Positions 10,589 through 20,887 of a stretch of DNA of 64,000 nt are shown here, one piece after another (positions within the stretch are counted from its first letter, which is position 1; each line of letters starts with the position of its first letter). Source of the stretch: Phytophthora sp. 'mugwort' (lineage: Eukaryota; Oomycota; Peronosporomycetes; Peronosporales; Peronosporaceae); assembly GCA_033558025.1 (NCBI GenBank), contig JAUCEF010000005.1, forward strand, positions 558,001-622,000, given 5' to 3'. A program made the position numbers and the translations under genes. Below the pieces are notes generated by a model. It was not told the origin of the DNA. It ran no database searches and saw nothing but the letters and a program-made list of their open reading frames with translations.

Positions 10589-12412
10589 GATCGACCTCTT
10601 CTTTTACTTCCTGCCAAAAAGCTTCTGGCGGCACATCGCTGGCGAATCCAATCGCTACTGGAAGCAGACGTTGGAATCACGGTTGGTGAAAGGTATCGCG
10701 GAGGAGAGCGAGGTGACGCATCGACCCCAGAAGAGTAGAGCAAAATTGAGCTGGAAATTGGAAAATTTTGACAAGATTTTGCATCATGAGATCGTACAAT
10801 TGGTTAGGGTTATTGTTAGCGCATGCGTTACATCCACGCAAGAGCTTGGAGATGCATTGGAACACGGAAGAAGATGGTGTCATCCCTGCGGGCACGTTTA
10901 GAATAATGTCCCGAAATCGCTTCCGCAATATCACGAGATTCCTTCACTTTTCGGACAATGAAGATGCTGGCGCAGTAAAAACGTGCGTGGAAGATCAGAC
11001 CGGTGCTAGCAGTTCTGGAGCAGACGTTCAATGAAGACGATGTGCTTGGGTCTCGCGTGGCAATTGACGAGGATATGCAGCCTTCTCACAACCGACAGAA
11101 CTCCACCCGGATGTACATGAAAGACAAGCCCCATAAGTGGGGTTCCAAGTGCGTAATGACTTGTTGCGCAACCTCAGGTTACTGCAAACGGGAATGATGA
11201 CGCTGTCAACCTGTCGTTTTTATAATATGCTGGCACTGAGAATATGAATGCATGCTAGGGTGGAGCTAGATGTGGGGCGTATTAAGAAAGACAAGGAGGG
11301 CTCACAATCGATGGACACGACGAGTGGTCCAGCCGTTGTGATCCGAAATATTGAGTGCGTGTTTCGAGGCCTTCCATACGAAGGAAGATGTCTGGTAATA
11401 GCAGACAGGTTCTACACCTCCATCCCTCTCGCTCTACAATTACGGACAGTGGGATTCAACTTTGTGGGTACCCTACAAACGAACCGCAAAGGATGGTGCA
11501 AAGAGGTGAAGTTTCCGTTCAAGAAGAGAACCGCAGACGTGCCAAGGCACATTCAAGATAGCGGTCGCTGAAAGCAACCCCGGGTTCGTTGCGTTGGGGT
11601 GGCTCGACAACAGGGCTGTCTATTCCTCCGCTTCTCAAGTTGGTGCTGACATGACAACTGTGCTGCGACGCGAGAAAACTGGTGAGCAGAATCGGGTCCT
11701 TTGCCCTGGAATTGTTGTCGAGTACCAGCGATACATGGGTGGTGTTGACCGCCAGGATCAGTCGAGGCTTCAGTCCTACTCGATGCAGCTTTCAGCACGA
11801 TAAGTTCGTACGGTGACTTTGTCAACTTATGCATCGAGTTGTTATGCTGACAAGGTGTATTTTGTCCTGCAGGTTTCAAAGTACTACAAGAGCTTATTTC
11901 TTGGGCTCGTAGATATAGCGATCGTCTATGCATACATCGTGCACACTCAAGTATGGGAGAAACAGCGGAAGAAACGGCTCAATCACTACAGCTTTCTCGC
12001 ACGCCTACACAAGCAGCTGATCAGCCAGACTGAGAAGGGCTTCACGGGAACGTCGGGTGCAGAAACCGCAGATTCCGCGCCGGAGCAAACTATCACTGTT
12101 CGAGGCGACCACACGCTCGTGCAGACATCCGCTACGAGAATGGACAACGGTGTACAGAGACTTCGGGAGCGCCAATGCAAAGTGTGCTCGCACTACAAGC
12201 CGGCAGGGAAGAAGCGGGGTGGCACGTCGACATTCTACTGCCCGAAGTGCTCCGAGGACACGAAAGGAGTGGTGACGCTGTGCAATAAGGTCAGAGGAGA
12301 CCCAGAGAACGAGGGAATGACATGCGCACAAATCTGGCACATGATTTGGCAGAATGGCGAGTTGTCGCCTTCAACAACACACACTCGCGATCGTAGCTTA
12401 GCTAGGCCCTAA
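10589..12412 (+). pseudogene. piggyBac-type transposase (DDE_Tnp_1_7), N-terminally truncated, frameshifted
   Basis: It begins mid-domain at LFFYFLPKSFWRHIAGESNR. The middle reads EMHWNTEEDG, MSRNRFRNITRFLHFSDN, then AIDEDMQPSHNR (first Asp), NSTRMYMKDKPHKWGSKC, VIADRFYTS (second Asp) and YMGGVDRQDQSRLQSYS (third Asp). The end has a zinc-binding pattern (RQCKVCSHYKP...FYCPKCS). All three catalytic Asp positions are present, but at least four frame changes (about 10805, 11030, 11190-11250 and 11570) break the ORF. Between LQLSA and SKYYKSLFLG about 75 bases (roughly 11800-11873) look like an intron ending TTTTGTCCTGCAG, with a damaged 5' site. The first part of the protein is missing on this strand. 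Confidence 0.85.
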
Positions 12413-13138
12413 TCGAATGCACGCAATTGACCTCCTAACATAGTGTCTGCTTCCACCTTCTTCGTGCACGCTCCCATTCCTCCGCACTTCGCTCTCGATC
12501 ACCTTGGTCAAAAACAGGGTCAACACCCCTGATGACTGTGTGACTGTGTGGGCCACATATGCGCTAGCTGAGAGTTTCTCTAAATCTCGGGATTGCATAA
12601 AAGCTGTTGTGATGAGTTCATTGGAAGATTTTTTTCCCGCAGATCATGCCTCTACGCTCTAGCGGAATTATCGTCAGGGCGATTAGCAACAAGCGTGACT
12701 CAAAAGGTACATTTAACTGCTTTGCTAAACTATTGCATACTTTAATCAACACTATATTTTAGTAGCCTGTCCTTGTCACCCCTCCGCGGCCAAGGGGTTA
12801 ACACATATGTTATTGGGCCGGCGGCCGCAACACCTGACGAGCTCGCCACGCGAGATCTCTCAGAGGGATACTTGACTCCTCAAGTGACTACGCAGCGCGA
12901 GTATCGTGAGCGCCTACAAGTGCAAGCTCGGCACGGCTCGGTTTCACCGATGCGGACTTACCCAGTCGTGCTTCTGTCAGGGGAGACGTCTTGGGACGAA
13001 GATGGACAGTTCAAAAGTTGGGTGGAAGGAGCTCGCAAGCTCTCTTCCATGGTTGCCCTTCGGGCTAGTTAGTGAAGCTGATGTTCGAGTCGAACGTAGG
13101 CTCCTTTCGAGTTTGCGAAACTCAAGGCGAAACGCCAG
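12413..13138. other. no confident gene; one ORF of 99 codons
   Basis: A plus-strand open frame at 12773-13072 (ATPDELATRDLSEGYLTP) has no recognisable domain. The region separates the piggyBac remnant from the truncated end of the minus-strand Gypsy element. Confidence 0.3.
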
Positions 13139-13578
13139 TTACCCCCCCCCTCCGCCTACCGGCCTCACCCCCAGGGCTCTCTCGCACTCGGTGCTTCTGC
13201 TGTTACAGCTGGCGGCTCTCACGCTCGTGTGGACGCTCCACTTCACAAGATGTTGGGTATGACCCTGTTCGCCCGTTGCGCCCAAGGTCTTCGACCGCCA
13301 ACCAATCCATGGCTCATGTCGTTCCAGCCATGCTATGCCCAGGATGAGGTCGTACCTCGAGTCCAGGTCCAGGACGAAACAGCGTTCCAAGGTATCGAAG
13401 TCGAGAAACTTCACGCCCAGGTCACAGGAACCTTGGGCACAGTGACACGGGTCCCAGTCGATAGGCGAACAGTGATGATGTCACTCCTGCGCTCCCTGAG
13501 CACCTCAGCGAACTGCGACTTCCTTCCATCGTGGAGCGTCGAGCGTAGTTGCCGGACGCTCCGGAATCGATCAAGATG
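13139..13578 (-). pseudogene. Gypsy retroviral-type aspartic protease domain
   Basis: Reading from 13578 down, the active-site motif ILIDSGASGNYA is followed by TVRLSTGTRVTVPKVPV and, after a frameshift near 13415, KFLDFDTLERCFVLDLDSRY, LILGIAWLERHEPWI and WRSKTLGAT. This is the usual order of the Ty3/Gypsy protease. The element stops at a C-rich tract near 13142; no RT follows. Confidence 0.85.
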
Positions 13579-13762
13579 ATTCATGGGGTTTTAGGGTTTA
13601 GGGTTCTTAAAGCCCTTCACCGTCGCGCGACGACGAGCAAGCCCGGCTTGCATACACGTTCCGTGTTAGAGAGTACGGCTTTCTCCGGGGCTGGGCCCTG
13701 TTGCCCTCCATCTCCATGAGGCTCAACAGAACTCCGTTCTTCCCCCGCAGGGCACCCCGCGC

Positions 13763-14706
13763 CTACTGAGTATCGCCGTTTCCCCGCGACGAGCCGATAT
13801 CTTGGCTCGATGCAGAGCGAAGGCTTGCAGGAGATTGACGCGACCTGCGTGACGGGCAGGTTGCCCTCAAATGGGTGGTGCTTCGGCAGATGAAGCACCG
13901 ACGAACACCCATACGCTGTTCGGCAGTATGAAGCTCAGATTCCTCATCTTCAGCGTAGCTGAGGTCCATAGGGACCGGTCCGTCGGACGGAGTAGCGTTG
14001 GCAACGCCCCAGCCAAGTCGAGACGATTTGAAGTTGAACTCGGCGTTCAACGTCACTCTCACGGCCTCTTCAAAAGAGGGAGGTGAGTGCGGAAGACTTC
14101 CGTCCTGGCCACGCCAGTGCGGAGGCCCTCCATAAAGACTGTCACAGTCACTGCCTCTCGAAGAGGATCGGCCGCCATGCCAGCGATCAGAGTTCGCAAC
14201 TCCTGGACGAAGTCCACCAAGTCGTTCTTACCCTGGCGGGTACTCAGAAAGCGTGATCTCACGCGGTACGCCTGATTAGGCGGAGCAAACACTTGCGAAA
14301 GCTGGAGTTTCAGCTCTTCCCAGCTCAGGAAGGCTGCGTCCACCGACGTGCCGCACGTGAGTGCCCATTCTCGTGCTCGGCCACCGAGCTTCGAGATCGC
14401 TAGCGCCACGCGATGTTGCTCAGTACGGAGTATGGCCGATCCCATCGCCATTTCGATCTCACGGATCCGCAACATGAGGTTCTCCCCCCTCCTTTCCTGC
14501 AAAAGTCTTGAGCTCACGATGAACGGTTTAGGCCGGGAGGCCCCATCCTGCGATGTCGTGGACGTCGGTGCAGACGCCGACATCCTCTGCAGGAGGTGCT
14601 CCAACAGAGCATTCTCGTAACTTGAGAACGCCTCCAGACGCGCGTTCACCGCATCCGGTCCTTGCGAAGCAAGATGCGTTATGCCCTCAGGGCCGAGCAA
14701 AGACAT
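13763..14706 (-). pseudogene. Gypsy gag polyprotein with one zinc knuckle
   Basis: The ATG at 14706 opens a 215-codon frame with the gag capsid region (AISKLGGRAREWALTCG, LKLQLSQVFAPPNQAYRVRS, VDFVQELRTLIAGM, VFMEGLRTGVART). A one-base frameshift at about 14065-14085 moves it into the frame 14062-13763, which carries a complete CCHC zinc knuckle (CFICRSTTHLRATC, spacing C-X2-C-X4-H-X4-C). The zinc knuckle would bind the element RNA during particle assembly. Apart from the single shift the gag is well kept, so this insertion is younger than most others here. Confidence 0.88.
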
Positions 14707-14810
14707 AGCTTTTTCAGCGCGTCTTACTGGCTCTGAGACAGGGTAGAAAACGCTGTCTGCTCCATCCTCACCGAGGAATAGTCCTAAGACTCAGGTGCGG
14801 GATTGACTAC

Positions 14811-14821
14811 CAGTGCTACCA
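14811..14821 (-). other. probable primer-binding site of the minus-strand Gypsy
   Basis: In minus orientation TGGTAGCACTG lies two bases after the inferred LTR end. The same 11 bases follow the LTR of the second minus-strand Gypsy (40356-40366). It would pair with a tRNA whose 3' end is CAGTGCTACCA, which fits an initiator-Met-like tRNA beginning AGC; the tRNA itself is not in this window. Confidence 0.6.
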
Positions 14822-14823
14822 GG

Positions 14824-15204
14824 TGCAGCGGAACTGCGTAGCGTAGTGCGTCAGAGGAAGGCGTAAGACTCCCCGAGTCTTAGCTGTGGTTATCCTAACC
14901 CCTAAGGTTTCCGCATAGGCTTAGATCACTCTAGTTATACCACTAGAGACTCAAAGAGTCAGTATTCCTAAACCTATGGCAATACTCTCTTTAAACTGAA
15001 CTGTCATTTGTTTGCTTATCTGCGGCAAAGCCGGCTGTGGTGTAAATGTATGACACTAACTATCTACCATAGTTTAACCTATATCGAGTGGCCCTGTGGC
15101 CACGTACTGAAATCCCGTTAATCCAAGTAGTACCAAGTACCACTTACTTCAAGGTGACAGGTAGCACGACTACACTCATGTTACCTTCGTGCAACCCCGT
15201 TACA
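14824..15204 (-). mobile_element. Gypsy 5' LTR, 381 bases
   Basis: In minus orientation it begins TGTAACGGGGTTGCACGAAG at 15204 and is inferred to end in GCTGCA at 14824, just before the primer-binding site and the gag ORF. The bulk matches the plus-strand copy at 10235-10588. There is no second LTR in the expected place; the element is truncated after the protease. Confidence 0.82.
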
Positions 15205-16313
15205 TCCGTAAGAGCAAGACACACAGGTGGCAAAACGTTTATGGCGGGTTGAGGGTCGGTAGTGGGAGGTGAAGGTGTTCTGCTCGAAAGGTTGTTGATT
15301 GAGAAGTGAGATGGAGATGAGCTGCGCGCGGGTTGGGGCATTTGATGAACCACTACGTGGCAGCGCATAAAACTATTATTGTTCAATACAACTTGTAGTA
15401 TACTAAACCTGCAATAACGTTAGTAAATTATTCCGTCAATATAATTCCCGAAATAATAATATTATACTATTTTTCAAGTGTTTGTATTCCCTGTCATGAT
15501 GACGATGGCGCACAATTAGTGACCCGAGAAACTCCGGGGACCAGTTGTACTGCCCTCTCGGTTGTGCAATCGCCTCAGAGTCGATGAGTTGAATGAAGTG
15601 GTCAGTCATCTGTTTAAGGTAGTCATTGGTTCTCCGGTGGTTTGGAAGGCACCGTTCGCTTACGCTGTCTGGACCCGACGTAAATCGAGCGTGACCAGGT
15701 GCATAGTTTCTCCGTGATGAGGTGAGGAGGCTCATTGTCTTGTCGACGGCGCTGCGAAGACGGTCGCCACAGTTGAGTGACGGCCATCTATCTACCCGCC
15801 ATCTGCCTTTTCAGCAGAACTGTTTCTGCATAAGAAAGCTCAAGTCGACTACCGCAATCGAGTGACACGGACCGAATCGTGCAAGCTGGGACTCCTCACA
15901 TGTAACTAGAGTCTAGAGTACATGCAATCGATTCCGGCTGAACAAGTGTGGCAAAGAACACAGTAGCTAAGGCCAGTGCTAAGGTTCGATCCCGTGTTGC
16001 AGTTTAATGCCCGAATCACATGCCAGCAATGGTCCCCGCTAGCTGTTCGGTGGTGCCACCCATAAATCGCATCTTTTCAGTTGCAGGGAGTGGAGGCTTG
16101 AAGAGTTCCAAGACCATGTTTTCCAGCAAACCATCTGCGTGAAAGCTTCCGAAGGTATCCATGTACGCTGACGAGGCTGTCTACTACTACTTGCCCCCAC
16201 TGTTCGCTATTGAGTCTTCGCCAGGAATGCAGGCGTTCAGCTCTTTTACACGGACCTGCAACAGACCAGCTTCGCGCTGACCGCACAAGCAGCTTCACCT
16301 CATGTTCTTTTCG
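15205..16313. other. intergenic, no recognised gene
   Basis: An open frame of 99 codons at 15735-15436 (-), with QYNWSPEFLGSLIV, has no known domain. The rest holds nothing I can support, apart from being upstream of the AA17 gene. Confidence 0.3.
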
Positions 16314-16330
16314 GTTCATTGCAGTTTTCG
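16314..16330 (+). promoter_or_regulatory. oomycete Inr/FPR-type core promoter of the AA17 gene
   Basis: GTTCATTGCAGTTTTCG fits the known oomycete initiator (YCATTYY-like) followed by a flanking promoter region rich in T. It lies about 56-70 bases before the ATG at 16386, a normal distance. The same 15-base core precedes the second AA17 copy. Confidence 0.7.
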
Positions 16331-16385
16331 CGCGAACCAGCACAAGCCCACGTCCTCTTCACTATCGTTCGAATAACAAGTGATA

Positions 16386-17165
16386 ATGCTGCAACAACTC
16401 GCTCTCGCCATCATTATCTTTCAAGCCGGGACCATCTCGCGGACTAGCGGCCACGGTAACATCATCGTGCCCAAACCTGAAGGCAATGACGAGCACCCGT
16501 ACTACATTGGCGGCCCCGCTGGCACCATCGACATGCCCGAGATTATCGGCTCCGCCTCTTACGGGGACTACTACCAGGCTGTGGACGACTGGTTCACTAC
16601 GAACAGCATCCCCAGTCTGAAGGAATACATCATCAAGTATGGCACGGAAATCTCTGAGTGCGGTAACACTGAGAAGAAGGGTGCAGCTCAATCTGTGCCG
16701 TCCGATGGGTACGCGCAGCACGACACGCTGGGCAACTCTCACCCTGGTCCGTGCGAGATCTGGTGCGATGACACTCGCGTGTTCAACGACACGAACTGCG
16801 TGACGAGGTTTTCTGGCCAGTCTCCAGCAAAGATCCCGATTGACGTGAGCACGTGCAAATCCTCGTCGGAGTTCGTCTTCTACTGGCTGGCCCTACACGC
16901 ACAACCGTGGCAGGTGTACGTCAACTGCGTGGCACTCGACGGTTCGTCTAACTCGACTTTGACCCCGACCATACCACCTGCTACGACTACAACTTCTGCC
17001 TCCATCGCGACGTCGGATGAAGCAAGCATAGGCGGCGAGGCGTCCGATAAAGAGGAAACAACAGAGACCCCCGTCTATACGAGTGTCCCCGATACGGAAG
17101 CCCCTGCTACCGTAACATCCGCTTCATCGACGTCTTCATCCAAGTGCATTCGTCGTCGCTCCTGA
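16386..17165 (+). CDS. secreted AA17-type lytic polysaccharide monooxygenase
   Basis: A 259-residue protein in one uninterrupted exon. Residues 1-22 are a signal peptide with a hydrophobic core (LALAIIIF), and cleavage after Gly22 would expose His23, the N-terminal histidine needed for the copper histidine brace of LPMOs. The catalytic module follows to about residue 190: GGPAGTIDMPEI, SYGDYYQAVDDWF, VPSDGYAQHD, HPGPCEIWCDD (His119 is a good candidate for the second copper ligand) and FYWLALHAQPWQVYVNC. A Ser/Thr-rich tail ends in KCIRRRS. Known oomycete AA17 enzymes oxidatively cut homogalacturonan in plant cell walls; that activity is inferred from family only. I chose the ATG at 16386 because it opens the signal peptide directly. 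A broken tandem copy follows 1 kb downstream. Confidence 0.85.
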   Translation: MLQQLALAIIIFQAGTISRTSGHGNIIVPKPEGNDEHPYYIGGPAGTIDMPEIIGSASYGDYYQAVDDWFTTNSIPSLKEYIIKYGTEISECGNTEKKGAAQSVPSDGYAQHDTLGNSHPGPCEIWCDDTRVFNDTNCVTRFSGQSPAKIPIDVSTCKSSSEFVFYWLALHAQPWQVYVNCVALDGSSNSTLTPTIPPATTTTSASIATSDEASIGGEASDKEETTETPVYTSVPDTEAPATVTSASSTSSSKCIRRRS

Positions 17166-18061
17166 ACAACGAACCATTAATTGAGTGGACCGTCTGGGGG
17201 CAATGAGTCATGTTGTGTGTAAATGCAGTGAATTGAACTTTTTGTTTATTCCTCGCCAGGTTTCAATCTACTCGTCTATACATGTATTGTCATTTCAAAG
17301 TACGCAGCCCTTTGATTTATGGTACGCCAATTTCTGTTGCAGTCTCGTGAGCGAAAGTGGTGGTTGGTAAGAAGCCGTCACCGAGTACTGTAAGCTACTG
17401 ACTGCACGATTAGTAAGCGGTTGACGCAACCGCAGAGTGTCGAGCATCATGCGAGTTAAAGCGAGAGTTTATGACAAAATCGAGCATAATGTGCAGCTAC
17501 TGTGTCCGAAGAGTAATTTGGAAGAACGTGCCCAAGCGGCACACAAAAAAGATCATTCCGTAGTTTGCCGAATAAAGTCAGTCTTTTGCTCTCACAGTTT
17601 TTTTTAGACTGTGTAAGCTGTTCAATACGAAGTAGTCACCTTGAACGTGCAAGCCCTCGACTTCAAATGGAGCTTATTGTTGATAAAGCGAATGAACAAG
17701 TTTAGTACAGTGATGGATGGAATTTTTTCGGTATACCGATACATATCGATATTTCTTGAGCACGGCCACCAGCGATTGCTCTCAATACTGTACTATTGTG
17801 AATTTTAATTTTAACAGTTCCAATAAGCCTAACGAACTGCAAATCCATCCATGTTGAGCATGATCAGATTCGGCGGTTTTACATGATCAGGTTGGTATTA
17901 CAGCCCTCATACTCACGTCAAACGCGACCAGGTTTTCCGATAACCCATCTGCGTCCAAGGAAGACGTACTTCTTACTGCGCCTGTGTACAGCATGAAAAA
18001 TCTTGTCACGTACAGCAGGCATACTGTCCAGCCAAACGGATGAGCAGGTAAGTTACTTGTA
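17166..18061. other. spacer between tandem AA17 copies
   Basis: No gene seen. It should contain the 3' UTR of the AA17 gene and the upstream region of its copy. A stretch of eight T occurs near 17600. Confidence 0.3.
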
Positions 18062-18080
18062 CTTCATTGCAGTTTTCACC
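18062..18080 (+). promoter_or_regulatory. oomycete Inr/FPR-type core promoter of the AA17 pseudogene
   Basis: CTTCATTGCAGTTTTCACC shares TTCATTGCAGTTTTC with the promoter of the intact AA17 gene and sits about 60 bases before the ATG at 18124, so the duplication carried the promoter along. Confidence 0.65.
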
Positions 18081-18123
18081 GCACGCGGCACAAGTCGTCC
18101 CTCGAACGACCAAGTAATTTACA

Positions 18124-18911
18124 ATGTTGAAGCAGCTCACTTTCGCTGCTGTGTTCATCCATCATCCCACAAGCGGACGGCCATGGCAACCTTTACGATC
18201 CTAAGCCGAAGGCGCTGGCGGATCCTACAAGTTCTACTTCGGTGGTCCTGCTGGAAACATTGACATGCCTGAAATGGTCGGCAAAGCTTCCTACGGAGAC
18301 TACTATCAAGCCGTGAGCAACTGGTTCACCGCGAATGACATCGACAGTGTGAAGGACTACATCACGACTTTCGGCTCGGACATCGCCGAGTGCAGCAACA
18401 CCGAGAAGGACGGTACCCCTCAACCGCTGCCGTCTGACGGTTACGTGAAGCACACAAACGCTGGGAAGCTCCCACCCCGGTCCGTGCGAGATCTGGTGCG
18501 ATGATACCCGTGTCTTCCACAGCACCAACTGTGCCGGGGAATTCGCCGGCGAAGAGCCCACGAAGATTCCTATTGATATAGCCAAATGCAAGTCCTCTTC
18601 CGAGTTGGTGTTCTACTGGCTGGCGCTGCATGTTCAGCCGTGGCAAGTGTACATCAACTGTGTGGATCTCGACGGCACGGCCGGTGCCGGATCTAGGCCA
18701 ACTAGCTCGAGCTCGACCGGGACTAGACAAATACTGTTCCAGCTTTTACGTTTGATGAAACATTTTATGAAACTAATGTAGGCGGCGAGGCAGACGAACA
18801 AGATAAAGCTATAGAGATTCCTGCCACAACTACTGCACGAAGACGAAAGCACCTACAACGACCACTACATCGTCAACCTCATCGTCCAAGTGCCTTCGTC
18901 GCCGTTCGTGA
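18124..18911 (+). pseudogene. AA17 LPMO pseudogene, tandem copy of the gene at 16386
   Basis: The ATG at 18124 opens MLKQLTFAAVF, a signal-peptide start. A frameshift near 18180 moves the reading to HGNLYDPKPKALADP (the His-first mature end), a second near 18225 to YFGGPAGNIDMPEMVGKA, and a third near 18470 to SHPGPCEIWCDDTRVF, IDIAKCKSSSELVFYWLALH and PWQVYINCVDLDG. The C-terminal tail is scrambled, but the ending KCLRRRS is still readable at 18911. All key residues can be recognised across frames, so inactivation is recent compared with the protein divergence between the copies. Confidence 0.85.
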
Positions 18912-19139
18912 GATTAGAGAATATGTAATTGTCTGCGTTTGACGTTAATCTGAATTAAGTACTGAACCGTGAATGCTTCTAGTATATATTTCTACAAATA
19001 TTGTGCTTCCCGCCTATATTTGCCAAAATTGACCGTTTGAGCTAATTGCCCCAATACAATCTTTCAGTCTTTTGAACATGCCCAGTCTATGCGATTCAAT
19101 CGTACTTAATTGTGTCATAGTGACCACAAGTGTTTCGCG

Positions 19140-19174
19140 AGTCGCGCAAGGTCGCGATTCGACCTTGCGCGACT
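19140..19174. repeat. perfect 15-bp hairpin with 5-base loop
   Basis: AGTCGCGCAAGGTCG, loop CGATT, then CGACCTTGCGCGACT. The stem is perfect and GC-rich. No T-run follows, so it is not a classic terminator. It lies 300 bases upstream of the DOT1-like pseudogene. Confidence 0.85.
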
Positions 19175-19205
19175 TGCCGCGTGTACTATTATCCCTTTCG
19201 TGCTC

Positions 19206-19290
19206 AACAGGGGCGTTTTGCCTCCTTTCAATATGTTCTCAAAACCTGCGAGCGAATCCGCCATGAGAGGGGGCAAAATGACCCCTTTGA
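19206..19290. repeat. pair of short palindromes of the AGGGGGCA...TGCCCCCTTTGA type
   Basis: AGAGGGGGCA AAA TGACCCCTTTGA at 19266-19290, and a weaker version (AGGGGCGTTTTGCCTCCTTT) at 19208-19228. The same motif occurs twice at 24600-24737. The right edge here touches TTAA. They may be ends of an uncharacterised small element. Confidence 0.5.
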
Positions 19291-19456
19291 TTAAAGTATA
19301 AGTAGTCATCATACCTGTTTTTCTAGGTAACGTCCTTGCTACGCCCTCTGTGACAAACGATTGGATGCCATTGATTTACATACTCAGACGAAGATAGTTT
19401 CCGACCTCAAATACATATCAAAAATACGGCAGATACTCACTTGGAGAAGCACCAGG

Positions 19457-20887
19457 ATGCGGGCTGCATTTAATTTCAACGACGACTAGGAGCTCGTGCA
19501 GCTAGCACGCACCTACGAGGAAGCCGGCTCGAGGATCTCTTGGCGCGATGTCAAGCACCGTATGCGCCACACAGGACACACATCTGTTTCCCTCCCCCAG
19601 CGTCTGAGGTCGCTGATGCGCACTCACGGAAATCATGTGTCAAGCTTTCCTTCAAATTATTTTTCTACGACCCAGCGACTGCAAGGACGTCCTCCACGTG
19701 TGGTGCGGCAGCTCCGAGCACTTGCAGGCGCAGTACGTCTGCCACAGACCAAAACACGCTTGCTAGCAACGGCACCGGCACATCCACAGCGAGGCCGACG
19801 TCAACAAACACGACGCTGATGTCAACAGCCACGACCAAAAGACAGTGATGCCATCGCAGTCAACGGTGACTCCGACGTCGACAGCTACGACGCCAACCGC
19901 GCCGCCAACTCAGCCAGCCATGACTCGGACGTCAACAACTTCGACGCAGACAGCGCCTACAACACCGGCAGCCATGACTCCGAAGCCATCAACACCGGCG
20001 CACACAGAGACGCCGCCACTACCGGCAGTGACTCTGGCCCATCAACACAGTTGCTGTCGGCGGCGATGCCACCAGCTGAGGCGCCGAGGCCGTCAATACG
20101 GGCGCTCGAGACAGCGACGCCACCAATAGTGGCGTCAAAGCCGCCACTAACGACACCGGCGTCTCCAGCCACGAATCAGACGCTGCCAGCAACGACGCCG
20201 ACTGCACAAGCATCAACGCCGCCAGTGGCGACGGCATAAACACCACCGTTGTCTCCTACGTCTACCGAGCATGCCGTGACGGCTATTTGCTGATATACCG
20301 CGTGAGCCTGGTACTACGATACGACGGCCACACCGTTCACAGCAATGTTGGTGAGATTTGGCCTGCTAGGATTACTACTTTGTTAGCGGAAATTGGAAAT
20401 ATAGATGGACGCGACATTTTTATTGATATCGGGTCTGGACTCGGAAAAGCGGTCGTTCAAGTCGTGTTGGCTATGGAGGTGTATCGTGTGATCGAAACCG
20501 AGCCACAGGAGCAAGTTCAGCTTGCAGGTCTAGAGGCAATCAACTGCAGCCCTTATGCATGGATATTTCGAGATAGGGCCCCACTCATCTGCAAGGACGT
20601 AGCAGATATTCGGCTTGCTACGACTCCGCCGTTGCTGAAGCTACCTCGTCTATTGGAACAATGTGCTGTTCGAACCTCGAGTGGTTGGGCTCGTGAAGGA
20701 GCAGCTATGTGCGATGGCTGAGATCCGTTTCCTGCAGAGCTGTATGAACTTCTGTCCGCGCCACAGAGCTCTCTGTATGAACAGATTTTGTTTTACTTTC
20801 GAGCTCGTCAAGGTTGTAGATGTCCCGTGCAGCTGGAAAGCTGAGTTTCAACACTTTCATATTTACAAATCGAAGCATAATGAATGA
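19457..20887 (+). pseudogene. Myb-like plus DOT1-like histone methyltransferase, broken
   Basis: The ATG at 19457 is followed after ten codons by TAG (19487-19489). The same frame continues with a Myb/SANT-like helix region (ELVQLARTYEEAG, ISWRDVKHRMRHTGHT, LPQRLRSLMRTHG). About 19690-20240 is a Thr/Pro/Ala or Ser/Asp-rich minisatellite linker. The methyltransferase part reads SNVGEIWPARITTLL and FIDIGSGLGKAVVQVVLA (SAM-binding motif I), then after a shift near 20640 it continues as VYWNNVLFEPRVVGLVKEQL, FCPRHRALCMNRFCF and VDVPCSWKAEFQHFHIY to the stop at 20887. DOT1 proteins methylate H3K79 in the nucleus, and oomycetes carry many DOT1-like genes with this two-part layout. One stop and at least two frame changes make this copy a pseudogene. 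No intron consensus explains the breaks. Confidence 0.75.
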
